From the NCBI GenBank assembly GCA_018820005.1, contig JAHJOS010000641.1, forward strand, positions 1-6,165: a DNA stretch of 6,165 nucleotides. Reading direction: 5' to 3'. The notes under the pieces are model-generated. The model did not search any database. It was not told the origin of the DNA and worked only from the letters and a program-made list of their open reading frames with translations. A program made the translations under genes and the position numbers. This DNA is from Alphaproteobacteria bacterium (GTDB taxonomy: Bacteria > Pseudomonadota > Alphaproteobacteria > Rhizobiales > Devosiaceae). Positions 1-5,360 of this stretch are shown piece after piece. Numbering within the stretch: the first letter of the stretch is position 1; every line of letters starts with the position of its first letter.

Positions 1-91
1 CCGGACGGTTGCCCAGGCCTGGGCCGCCCTTCAATGTCAGCGTCTTCTTCGCGCTATTGTCATCGGTGCGCTTGTCGTCGTTATCAGCCAT
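1..91 (-). CDS. infB: Translation initiation factor IF-2, N-terminal fragment (cut by window edge)
   Basis: IF-2 is the GTPase that places initiator tRNA on the small ribosomal subunit. Only the first 30 codons are present, because the gene runs off the left edge. The peptide starts MADNDDKR and contains KKTLTLKGGPGLGNRP, the lysine-, leucine- and glycine-rich lead-in usual for alphaproteobacterial IF-2. No GTPase domain can be seen here. The ATG (91-89) lies inside the last codons of ylxR and the two reading frames overlap by 8 bases (ATGGCTGA), which suggests translational coupling. The upstream ribosome binding site is weak (GAGA a few bases away). Identity rests on this short peptide plus the rimP-nusA-ylxR-infB order, which is strongly conserved in bacteria. 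Confidence 0.9.
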   Translation of the reverse strand, partial: MADNDDKRTDDNSAKKTLTLKGGPGLGNRP

Positions 92-785
92 GTATCTCGC
101 GTCTTTCGTCTTGTTCCTCGGGCAAAAGGTCACCGTCAACCGCAGTGCGGCCGGTGTCCGTTTCCGTCGGTTTGGCAGTGAAAACAGCCAGTCTTCTGGC
201 CTTTTCTACTGCCGCTTGGGCTGCAGCCCCTCTTGTGAGGGCAGCATGTATCACATTTTCTATGCCGAGTGCCAAACCCATTTGCTCTGAGGAGAGCAAT
301 TCGAAATGGGGCACCGAAAAACCGGCAATTCCTTCTTCAGCCGCAGAATAATGCAGGGCCTTGAGCGGCCCGAGCATCTTGCTGCGACCATCTTCGGCCG
401 CGTCAGTCGCCGTAATCAGCGCAATCAGGTCGCCCGTGGCGATCAGACTGCGCACCTTGGTGGCGCCAAACGTTAGCTGCCCGGCCTTGCGGGCCATGCC
501 CAGCGCACTCAGATAGCGCTGCTGCAGCCGCAGTTCAGTCAGGGCGGGCAGATCCTCAGGCAGGCGTACCTCGGTCTTGAGGCTGCGCGCAAAGATCTTC
601 TTCTTGACCGCCTCGGCCACTAGTGTGCGGTTCAGACTGATCCACACGCCGCGCCCTTCAGCCTTGGCCTCGGTATCGGGCACCAGCAGGTCGTCGGGGC
701 CCAGAACAAAGCGGATCAGCTCTGCCACGGGCTTTTCGACCCGTGTCAGTGCACACATCCGCTCCGTTTCTTCGCGTCGGGCCAT
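84..785 (-). CDS. ylxR: YlxR (DUF448) domain fused to an L7Ae-like RNA-binding domain
   Basis: A 233-residue protein with two joined parts. Residues about 5-75 are a YlxR/DUF448 domain: ERMCALTR, then ELIRFVLGP (22-30) and the signature GRGVWI (44-49). Residues about 88-185 resemble the L7Ae/YlxQ RNA-binding fold: YLSALGMARKAGQLTFGATK (91-110), the hydrophobic strand LIALITATDAAED, and the late segment ALGIENVIHAAL (172-183). Gram-positive bacteria usually encode these as separate ylxR and ylxQ genes; the joined form is usual in alphaproteobacteria. The role is RNA binding linked to ribosome function or transcription and is not settled. The tail after about residue 200 is acidic and low in complexity. 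It sits 27 bases after nusA; the best ribosome binding sequence is GAGGG, about 9 bases before the ATG. It overlaps infB by 8 bases. Confidence 0.93.
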   Translation of the reverse strand: MARREETERMCALTRVEKPVAELIRFVLGPDDLLVPDTEAKAEGRGVWISLNRTLVAEAVKKKIFARSLKTEVRLPEDLPALTELRLQQRYLSALGMARKAGQLTFGATKVRSLIATGDLIALITATDAAEDGRSKMLGPLKALHYSAAEEGIAGFSVPHFELLSSEQMGLALGIENVIHAALTRGAAAQAAVEKARRLAVFTAKPTETDTGRTAVDGDLLPEEQDERREIHG

Positions 786-812
786 CTCTGGTACCCTCGC
801 CGGTTCCGGCCG

Positions 813-2420
813 CTAGGCCGAAACCTCGTCGCCATCGACGGCCACTTCGCCGTCATCCTCGCTCGGGATGTCTTCGGCATTGATCCAGCCGGCCTTGATG
901 CGCGCCTGCATGATCATGTCTTCGGCTTCTTCACGGCTCACGGGGAAGTCCTTGAATGTCCCTTCGAAGCGCTTGGTCTCGCCGTCCTTGCGTTCGCTCC
1001 AGCCGATCAGGTCGTCAGAGGCGCAGCCGGCGAAATCTTCCACCGTCTTGACGCCGTCCTTGCCCAGCGCAACCAGCATCGATGCGGTCAGGCCGGCGAT
1101 CTCATAGAGCTCGTCCTCGACGCCGAGCGCCTTGCGCTCGTCATCATGGGCACGGTCGATAGCCGCCAGATACTCGGTAGCACGGTTCTGGATTTCGCCG
1201 GCAGTCTCTTCGTCAAAGCCTTCGATCGTCGCGATTTCATTGGCGTCGATATAGGCCAGTTCTTCGACCGAGGAGAAGCCTTCCGAAGCCAGTAGTTGGG
1301 CAACCATCTCGTCAACATCAAGGGCCTGCATGAACAGACCCGAGCGTTCGGTGAATTCCTTCTGGCGGCGTTCGCTTTCTTCCTGCTCGGTCAGGATGTC
1401 GATATCCCAGCCGATCAGCTGGCTGGCCAGACGCACGTTCTGGCCACGGCGACCGATGGCCAGGCTCAGCTGTTCGTCAGGCACCACCACTTCGATACGC
1501 TCGGCCTGCTCGTCGAGCACCACCTTGGCCACATCAGCCGGCTGCAGCGCAGACACGACGAGGTCGGCAATGGTATCGGTCCAGGGAATGATGTCGATCT
1601 TTTCGCCCTGCAATTCGCCCACCACGGCCTGCACGCGGGAGCCGCGCATACCAACGCAGGCGCCAACGGGGTCGATCGAGGAATCTGACGAGGTCACGGC
1701 GATCTTGGCGCGCGAGCCCGGATCGCGGGCAATCGAGCGAATGGTGATCACGCCGTCATAGATCTCGGGCACTTCCTGCATGAAGAGCTTCGCCATGAAC
1801 TGCGGATGAGTGCGGCTGAGGAAAATCTGCGGACCGCGCTGCTCGCGGCGCACGTCATAAACATAGGCGCGCACGCGGTCGCCATAGCGGAACATTTCGC
1901 GCGGGATCAGCTCGTCGCGACGGATGATGGCTTCGCCACGACCCAGATCGACAATCACATTGCCATATTCGACGCGCTTGACCGTGCCGTTGACGATCTC
2001 GCCGATGCGGTTGAAGTACTCGTCATACATACGCTCGCGTTCGGCATCGCGCACCTTCTGCACGATAACCTGCTTGGCTGACTGCGCGGCAATGCGGCCG
2101 AATTCCATCGGCGGCAGCGGCTCGGTCAGAAAGTCGCCGATCTTGGCATCAGGCGATTTGATCTGGGCATGCTTGAGGTCGACCTGGCGACCCGTCTCTT
2201 CGACAGTCTCGACGATTTCGAGCAGGCGCCACATGCGCGTCTCACCCGAGCGCGGGTTGATCTCGACCTTGATCTCGGTCTCTGCACCATAACGGCCCTT
2301 GGCAGCCTTCTCCATGGCGTCCTGCATGGCCTCGATCACGACCATGCGGTCGATCGACTTTTCGCGGGCGACGGCGTCTGCGATCTGCAAGAGTTCAAGG
2401 CGGTTCGCGCTAACGGCCAT
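813..2420 (-). CDS. nusA: Transcription termination/antitermination factor NusA
   Basis: NusA binds RNA polymerase near the RNA exit channel and controls pausing, intrinsic termination and antitermination. The 535-residue protein has the full domain set: an N-terminal polymerase-binding domain (about 1-130); an S1 domain (about 137-201, GTVKRVEYGNVIVDLGRGEA); KH1 with the GMRG loop at 257-260 (GACVGMRGSRVQAVVGEL); KH2 with GRRG at 323-326 (LSLAIGRRGQNVRLASQL); and two C-terminal helix-hairpin-helix repeats (about 367-422 and 437-505). It ends in an acidic tail. Length matches alphaproteobacterial NusA. The ATG follows directly on the rimP TAA (TAAATG), so the genes are cotranscribed and probably translationally coupled. 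Nothing looks broken or unusual. Confidence 0.98.
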   Translation of the reverse strand: MAVSANRLELLQIADAVAREKSIDRMVVIEAMQDAMEKAAKGRYGAETEIKVEINPRSGETRMWRLLEIVETVEETGRQVDLKHAQIKSPDAKIGDFLTEPLPPMEFGRIAAQSAKQVIVQKVRDAERERMYDEYFNRIGEIVNGTVKRVEYGNVIVDLGRGEAIIRRDELIPREMFRYGDRVRAYVYDVRREQRGPQIFLSRTHPQFMAKLFMQEVPEIYDGVITIRSIARDPGSRAKIAVTSSDSSIDPVGACVGMRGSRVQAVVGELQGEKIDIIPWTDTIADLVVSALQPADVAKVVLDEQAERIEVVVPDEQLSLAIGRRGQNVRLASQLIGWDIDILTEQEESERRQKEFTERSGLFMQALDVDEMVAQLLASEGFSSVEELAYIDANEIATIEGFDEETAGEIQNRATEYLAAIDRAHDDERKALGVEDELYEIAGLTASMLVALGKDGVKTVEDFAGCASDDLIGWSERKDGETKRFEGTFKDFPVSREEAEDMIMQARIKAGWINAEDIPSEDDGEVAVDGDEVSA

Positions 2421-3044
2421 TTAGTGTGTCTCCTCAGAGATAGTGTCGTCATCGTTATCGGCGATTTCGACCGTTTCGGTCTCATCGTCGTCAATTGGGT
2501 GCAGTTCCTGGTCGATGCGCGCTTTTTCCATCAGCGCATCGGTCATCACCAGCTTGGCTTCGCCCAGTGTGGACAGCAGCAGGCGATGGTCCGGGTCGGT
2601 CCCGGCAGGAGCGTCAGGCAGGGTGATGGTCACGGCCTCGTCATCCACAGCCTTGATAAAGCCGCGGTAGCGCTTGCGCCCATTGATCACGTCACTGAGC
2701 TCTATTTTGGCTTCGTGACCCACATGGGCCGCAAAATCGCGTTGCCGCACCAGGGGACGATCGATGCCCGGCGAGGAAACTTCCAGATGGTATTCACGCT
2801 CGATAGGGTCTTCCAGATCGAGCACGGGCGAAATGTCCTTGGACAGCGTCTCGCAATTGACGATCGTGAAGCGGCCATTGGCGTCTTCGGCCATGATCTG
2901 CAGGGTCATGCCATTTTCCTGGGTGATGCGCACGCGCACCAGGGCGAAGCCCAACCCATTGGCAACCGGCTCGACAATACGAGCCACGCGGGCCTCCAGG
3001 CCCGATTCCTTGATATAGCGCGGTGCGGTGAGATCGAAGCTCAT
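2421..3044 (-). CDS. rimP: Ribosome maturation factor RimP
   Basis: RimP helps assemble the 30S ribosomal subunit. The 207-residue protein has the N-terminal RimP domain (about 12-98), including the family signature YHLEVSSPGIDRPL (85-98). A C-terminal SH3-like barrel follows (about 100-170; KIELSDVINGRKRYRGFIKA). The last 30 or so residues form a very acidic tail (IDDDETETVEIADNDDD), making the protein longer than the roughly 150-residue E. coli form; long tails are common in alphaproteobacteria. The ATG at 3044 is preceded by GAAGGGA with good spacing. It is the first gene of the rimP-nusA-ylxR-infB cluster. A terminator-like hairpin sits just upstream, so expression may be attenuated before translation starts. 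Confidence 0.97.
   Translation of the reverse strand: MSFDLTAPRYIKESGLEARVARIVEPVANGLGFALVRVRITQENGMTLQIMAEDANGRFTIVNCETLSKDISPVLDLEDPIEREYHLEVSSPGIDRPLVRQRDFAAHVGHEAKIELSDVINGRKRYRGFIKAVDDEAVTITLPDAPAGTDPDHRLLLSTLGEAKLVMTDALMEKARIDQELHPIDDDETETVEIADNDDDTISEETH
2429..2435 (-). promoter_or_regulatory. Strong ribosome binding site of nusA inside the end of rimP
   Basis: On the minus strand GAGGAGA lies 8 bases before the nusA ATG, within the last codons of rimP. It is the strongest Shine-Dalgarno match in the operon and fixes the nusA start at 2420. A ribosome finishing rimP would stop on top of it, so coupling and independent initiation are both possible. Confidence 0.7.
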
Positions 3045-3058
3045 CGGTCCCTTCAGGT

Positions 3059-3093
3059 AATAAAAAAGAGCGGGGCCGGGAGGCTCCCACTCT
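3059..3093 (-). terminator. Intrinsic terminator in the rimP leader (possible attenuator)
   Basis: Read on the minus strand, an 8-bp stem pairs 3093-3086 with 3074-3067 (AGAGUGGG with CCCGCUCU, including one G-U pair). It encloses an 11-base loop and is followed directly by six U, an A and two more U (to 3059). This is the classic rho-independent form. It ends 14 bases before the rimP ATG (3044), leaving no room for a promoter between it and rimP. Either it terminates an upstream transcript, such as the doubtful ORF ending at 3120, or it is a regulated attenuator through which rimP-nusA transcription must pass. The structure is seen in the sequence; the attenuator role is inferred. Confidence 0.75.
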
Positions 3094-3119
3094 GCAAACT
3101 TGCTGAGATGTTGTCCTCT

Positions 3120-3512
3120 TTATAGCTGCGTTGCGCCTTGCCCGCAAGGCCGCCTTGGCGTCGCCTGTTTTGCTGCAGCCGTCTGGCTGGTCGAATGGCG
3201 CCTATACCAGCGCAAAAGGACGATCGCCTGGTCTTCGTCCTGAGCCCTCTTGCGTCTGCTGGCCCAGTCATTGGCCTTCTGGGCCCATCTCGATACCCAT
3301 TCAGCTCGCCAGGAAGGGGGCCAATCGACATCAGGCGCCCCATTCAATGGTTGCCGGTGAGATTTTTTCGAATTTTGTTGACCTGTCACGGATCTGTGAA
3401 AAGCTGGTGGTACCGATCGGCTTTGGAGCACTGGCGCGCCGATTATCATGCCTGGAAACTTGGCATGGCGACCGCAAAATGCGCAAAAACGCCAGCGTGG
3501 CTCTATTGTCAC
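3120..3512 (-). CDS. Doubtful hypothetical protein or gene remnant, 130 residues
   Basis: I do not recognise this product. For it: the GTG start (3512-3510) has a strong AAGGAAGG ribosome binding site 5 bases upstream. The frame is open for 130 codons, the TAA ends 26 bases before a good intrinsic terminator, and a candidate promoter lies at a plausible distance. The N-terminus has a CxxC pair (RFCAFCGRH). The middle (about 60-110) is rich in tryptophan, arginine and charged residues (DWPPSWRAEWVSRWAQK). Against it: third-position GC is only moderate and falls to about half in the first third, rare AGA and AGG codons occur, and the N-terminal half looks like random translation. It could be a leader peptide, a decayed gene or chance. 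Confidence 0.22.
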   Translation of the reverse strand: MTIEPRWRFCAFCGRHAKFPGMIIGAPVLQSRSVPPAFHRSVTGQQNSKKSHRQPLNGAPDVDWPPSWRAEWVSRWAQKANDWASRRKRAQDEDQAIVLLRWYRRHSTSQTAAAKQATPRRPCGQGATQL

Positions 3513-3550
3513 AAAAGCCTTCCTTGGTTGCCTAAAGGAAACCGAGGCGC

Positions 3551-3577
3551 ATTTTAAACCCCTGATTTCCTTTACAA
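3551..3577 (-). promoter_or_regulatory. Candidate sigma-70 promoter pointing toward rimP
   Basis: On the minus strand TTGTAA (3577-3572) and TAAAAT (3556-3551) resemble -35 and -10 boxes. The 15-base spacer is shorter than ideal. It would start a transcript about 30 bases before the doubtful GTG at 3512 and about 500 bases before rimP. I saw no better leftward promoter for the rimP-nusA operon, but the match is weak and could be chance in an AT-rich patch. Confidence 0.25.
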
Positions 3578-3651
3578 AACCCTCGTATGCTTTGTCAGGG
3601 ATTCAACCCCCCCAATGCACGAAATACCCCCTTGAGGCTTTGGCGCGGGAG

Positions 3652-3697
3652 GATCATTTCCAGGGTGTTCAAAACGAAAGGAACACCTGAAATGATC
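3652..3697 (+). promoter_or_regulatory. Long hairpin burying the start codon of the exported-protein gene
   Basis: GATCATTTC (3652-3660) pairs with GAAATGATC (3689-3697), AGG (3662-3664) with CCT (3686-3688), and TGTTC (3666-3670) with GAACA (3681-3685). This makes 17 base pairs interrupted only by single bulges at C3661 and G3665, around a 10-base loop AAAACGAAAG. The ATG (3692-3694) is fully paired in the AU-rich lower stem. The ribosome binding site AAGGA (3678-3682) straddles the loop and the closing pair. As RNA this should strongly restrain translation until opened. At DNA level it could instead be a dyad operator. The pairing is directly visible; the role is inferred. Confidence 0.75.
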
Positions 3698-3967
3698 AAG
3701 AACACTGTTATCGCTCTCGTTGCCGCTGCTTCTTTTGCCGGCGTTGTTGCCCCCGCTATGGCTGACACCGGTGCCTTCGGCGACGGCTCGCCTGAAATGC
3801 GCGAGTTCACCGCCGACAGCATCCTGAGCAGCCTGCAGAACAAGGGCGTCAATGCGACGTCGGTTGAAGAATGGGGCGGTCTGGTCCGTGCCTATGTCAA
3901 GCTCGACAACGGTGCCCAGGCTATGCAGCTGTTCGTCCCCGGCTCGCTGGAGCAGGTTACCCTCTAA
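3692..3967 (+). CDS. Small exported protein with signal peptide, possibly PepSY-like
   Basis: A 91-residue protein. Residues 1-24 form a clear Sec signal peptide: MIKN, a hydrophobic core rich in Ala and Val, then APAMA with predicted cleavage before Asp25. The mature part is about 67 residues with no cysteine, so it is not a lipoprotein. It reads as a helix (TADSILSSLQNKGVNATSVEE) followed by strands (GLVRAYVKLDNGAQAMQLFV). The helix-then-strands pattern with EEWGGLVRAYV recalls PepSY-like small periplasmic proteins, but this is a fold-level impression. Function is unknown. I chose ATG 3692 over an upstream in-frame ATG (3587) because it has AAGGA 9 bases before it and starts the signal peptide directly. 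The start codon is trapped in a strong hairpin. It is convergent with the HxlR gene and lies opposite to the surrounding housekeeping genes. Confidence 0.88.
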   Translation: MIKNTVIALVAAASFAGVVAPAMADTGAFGDGSPEMREFTADSILSSLQNKGVNATSVEEWGGLVRAYVKLDNGAQAMQLFVPGSLEQVTL

Positions 3968-3980
3968 TTTGGCTAACCAC

Positions 3981-4007
3981 GGCGCCGCCGGATTTTCCGA
4001 CGGCGCC
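3981..4007. terminator. Hairpin between convergent genes, probable bidirectional terminator
   Basis: GGCGCCG (3981-3987) pairs with CGGCGCC (4001-4007), then after one mismatch CGG (3989-3991) pairs with CCG (3997-3999) around the loop ATTTT. It fills the 46-base gap between the stop codon of the exported-protein gene and that of the HxlR gene, the usual place for a shared terminator. Neither side carries a T-run, so it is not a canonical intrinsic terminator and may mainly protect 3' ends. Confidence 0.55.
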
Positions 4008-4013
4008 CGTACG

Positions 4014-4397
4014 TCACGCGGGATGGATGAGCTGAATAGCCGGCTCACCCCCCGCAGCGTCGTACCGGCGACGGGCCTCCTCGATTTCGGCCCGGTTGCG
4101 CAGGGTAAAGACGCGAAGGCTATCGGCCAGCTCAAGCAGGCCGCGGCCCAGTTCAGTCAATTCATAGTCGACGCGCGGCGGGATCGTGGCAAACATGGTC
4201 CGCTGCACAAAACCGTCCCGTTCCAGCTCGCGTAGTGTCAGTGTCAGTGTCTTTTGCGAGATGCCGCCAGTGACGCGCCTGAGTTCGTTGAACCGCAGCT
4301 TTTCGCTACGCAGCAGTGTAACGATGGTCAGCGTCCACTTCCCAGGCCGGACCTGCAACACTTCATCAGCGGTTGGAGAACTGGCTGGAAGGGACAT
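4014..4397 (-). CDS. HxlR-family winged helix-turn-helix transcriptional regulator
   Basis: A 127-residue DNA-binding regulator. HxlR signatures appear in order: GKWTLTIVTLL (19-29), RFNELRRVTGGISQKTLTLT (35-54) as the helix-turn-helix, LRELERDGFVQR (55-66), and the wing PPRVDYELTELG (73-84). A short charged helix follows. HxlR proteins are mostly dimeric regulators of local genes, often responding to reactive aldehydes, quinones or oxidants. The cysteine usually found just before the first helix is absent (ADEVLQVRPGKW), and the protein has no cysteine at all, so thiol redox sensing of the YodB/HypR type is unlikely. GAGG lies about 7 bases before the ATG. It lies 71 bases after trmB on the same strand and converges with the exported-protein gene. 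Its targets cannot be told from the sequence. Confidence 0.92.
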   Translation of the reverse strand: MSLPASSPTADEVLQVRPGKWTLTIVTLLRSEKLRFNELRRVTGGISQKTLTLTLRELERDGFVQRTMFATIPPRVDYELTELGRGLLELADSLRVFTLRNRAEIEEARRRYDAAGGEPAIQLIHPA

Positions 4398-4422
4398 TTG
4401 ACGCCTCGGATTTATCAGACAA

Positions 4423-4439
4423 GCCCCGCATATGGGGGC
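4423..4439. repeat. Small inverted repeat upstream of the HxlR gene
   Basis: GCCCC (4423-4427) and GGGGC (4435-4439) flank GCATATG. It lies 25 bases upstream of the HxlR start in the 71-base trmB-HxlR spacer, where an autoregulatory operator could sit. It is short, has no T-run and may be chance. Confidence 0.3.
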
Positions 4440-4468
4440 GGCAGTCGTCTAGTCCAGCCCTCAACCTG

Positions 4469-5236
4469 TTAAATTTTCGTATCGTCGCCCTGTGCAACGG
4501 TCTCACGAACGGTCCAGGGTGTGCCTGTGCGGACAAAGTCAAAATAGAAGCTCACCATACGCCCCTCGCGTCGTGCCTTCTGCTCATACCGCGTTGCCTG
4601 CCAGTCGGGATAGGGTTCGTGCCAGCTGCCGGGTCCGCTTGGTTCAAAGCGGAAAGCGGGTGTCCTTACGATATGAGCCAGCGTCCAATTGGCGTAATCC
4701 TCGATATCACTTGCGAAGTAGAAACTGCCACCGGGCCGGATCACGCGGGCCAGTTCGGCCAGCGTCGTCGGCGACACGAATCGCCGCTTGTGGTGGCGCG
4801 TCTTGGGCCAGGGATCGGGATAAAGCAGATAGACCGCGTCCAGGCTCGCATCGGGCAGTGCCATCAAAAGCTTGAGCGCGTCGTCCGTGAACAGCCGAAT
4901 ATTACTCAGCCCCTGCGCCGCAATGGTCTGCACCATCTTGCCGATGCCGCCGGTAAACACCTCGCAGCCGATATAGCCCGTGGTGGGATGCAATCCGGCT
5001 TCGAGTGCCAGATGTTCGCCCCCGCCATAGCCGATCTCGACCACTATCCTGTCGGCGTCGGGAAACAGGCTGGTGGGATCGAGCCGGCCATCAAGCGTGA
5101 TTTCAAGCTCAGGCAGCGTGGCGTCAAACACCGCCTGCTGTCCGCCATGCAGCTTCTTGCCGGACCGGCGGCCGAAAAACGCCCGCGGCTCGCCCGCGCG
5201 GGTCTGGGGAAGCTGGTGATCGGGTTTGGTGGTCAT
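4469..5236 (-). CDS. trmB: tRNA (guanine-N7-)-methyltransferase TrmB
   Basis: TrmB makes 7-methylguanosine at position 46 of the tRNA variable loop, using S-adenosylmethionine. The 255-residue Rossmann-fold enzyme shows the SAM-binding loop VVEIGYGGGEH (65-75), the acidic strand end GCEVFTGGIGK (90-100), DDAL (118-121) and the diagnostic YPDPWPKTRHHKRRF (139-153). Near the C-terminus is TRYEQKARREG (215-225), a substrate-binding region of the family. The frame stays open upstream, but I place the start at MTTKPD because the family begins about 20 residues before the GRRSGK...L segment and the upstream residues look non-coding. Its ribosome binding site is only AGG at 7 bases, and it lies in one arm of an inverted repeat. 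It follows metK by 137 bases. Confidence 0.96.
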   Translation of the reverse strand: MTTKPDHQLPQTRAGEPRAFFGRRSGKKLHGGQQAVFDATLPELEITLDGRLDPTSLFPDADRIVVEIGYGGGEHLALEAGLHPTTGYIGCEVFTGGIGKMVQTIAAQGLSNIRLFTDDALKLLMALPDASLDAVYLLYPDPWPKTRHHKRRFVSPTTLAELARVIRPGGSFYFASDIEDYANWTLAHIVRTPAFRFEPSGPGSWHEPYPDWQATRYEQKARREGRMVSFYFDFVRTGTPWTVRETVAQGDDTKI

Positions 5237-5242
5237 GGCGCA

Positions 5243-5312
5243 GCCTGCGGAGAGTTGGGGCCTGCAGCCCATAGCAAGGACGCAGGGCCCGATACAGCAT
5301 TTTCCCGCAGGC
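5243..5312 (-). promoter_or_regulatory. Nested inverted repeats in the trmB leader covering its ribosome binding site
   Basis: An outer perfect 8-bp pair joins GCCTGCGG (5243-5250) and CCGCAGGC (5305-5312). It encloses an inner stem of GGGCCTGC (5258-5265) with GCAGGGCCC (5282-5290), with one bulge. In the trmB transcript the 3' arm of the outer stem contains the AGG (5246-5244) that serves as ribosome binding site, 7 bases before the ATG. Folding would mask it. Pairing is visible; regulation is inferred, and GC-rich spacers can give some of this by chance. Confidence 0.4.
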
Positions 5313-5334
5313 GATTTGCCGAAATCGCTCGGCA
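5311..5334 (-). repeat. Two mutually exclusive hairpins in the metK-trmB spacer
   Basis: GCGATTT (5311-5317) and AAATCGC (5322-5328) form a perfect 7-bp stem with a 4-base loop. The same bases offer an alternative: TGCCGA (5317-5322) with TCGGCA (5329-5334), a perfect 6-bp stem with a 6-base loop. The first overlaps the outer stem that masks the trmB ribosome binding site by two bases (5311-5312); the second leaves it free. This is the layout of a two-state RNA switch, though function is unproven. Confidence 0.45.
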
Positions 5335-5342
5335 GCCCAGTA

Positions 5343-5360
5343 TGGCGGCGACAGCCGCCA
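5343..5360 (-). terminator. Perfect GC-rich hairpin just after metK
   Basis: TGGCGGC (5343-5349) pairs with GCCGCCA (5354-5360) around a 4-base loop, starting 13 bases after the metK TAA. There is no U-run after it on the minus strand, so it is more likely a 3'-end stabiliser or partial (or Rho-linked) terminator than an intrinsic one. It would separate metK mRNA from trmB mRNA if processed. Confidence 0.4.

Larger units (their letters stand above)
3094..3651. other. Gene-poor region between rimP and the exported-protein gene
   Basis: About 560 bases with no gene I recognise. Both strands have open frames, but none gives a familiar protein. I checked for an initiator tRNA upstream of rimP (the E. 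coli arrangement with metY) and found no cloverleaf with a CAT anticodon. AT-rich patches at 3361-3376 and 3551-3578 are where promoters for rimP (leftward) and the exported-protein gene (rightward) would be expected. A run of seven C lies at 3607-3613. An imperfect inverted repeat pairs CCCTGA (3560-3565) with TCAGGG (3595-3600). The doubtful ORF and candidate promoter in this stretch are listed separately. Confidence 0.6.

Noticed and set aside
11..24. Palindrome GCCCAGGCCTGGGC at the left edge
   Set aside because: It falls inside infB coding for a Gly/Pro/Leu stretch and is explained by codon use.
799..810. Palindrome GCCGGTTCCGGC in the nusA-ylxR gap
   Set aside because: The stem is 4-5 bp with a loop too small for a good hairpin and no T-run; likely chance in GC-rich DNA.
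2169..3125. Plus-strand open frame of 318 codons opposite nusA and rimP
   Set aside because: It is antisense to two clearly real genes, its protein is rich in His, Asp and Gln repeats typical of reverse-frame shadows, and it has no recognisable domain.
3386..3399. CRP-like site TCAC-N6-GTGA
   Set aside because: The arms are in the opposite order to a CRP/FNR site (GTGA-N6-TCAC) and are only 4 bases long.
3094..3651. Initiator tRNA gene upstream of rimP, as in E. coli metY-rimP-nusA
   Set aside because: No cloverleaf with TTCAA-type T arm and CAT anticodon could be found on either strand.
3631..3660. Rightward promoter TTGAGG with a box near TCATTT
   Set aside because: The -10 match is poor and the position overlaps the 5' arm of the start-codon hairpin; not strong enough to list.
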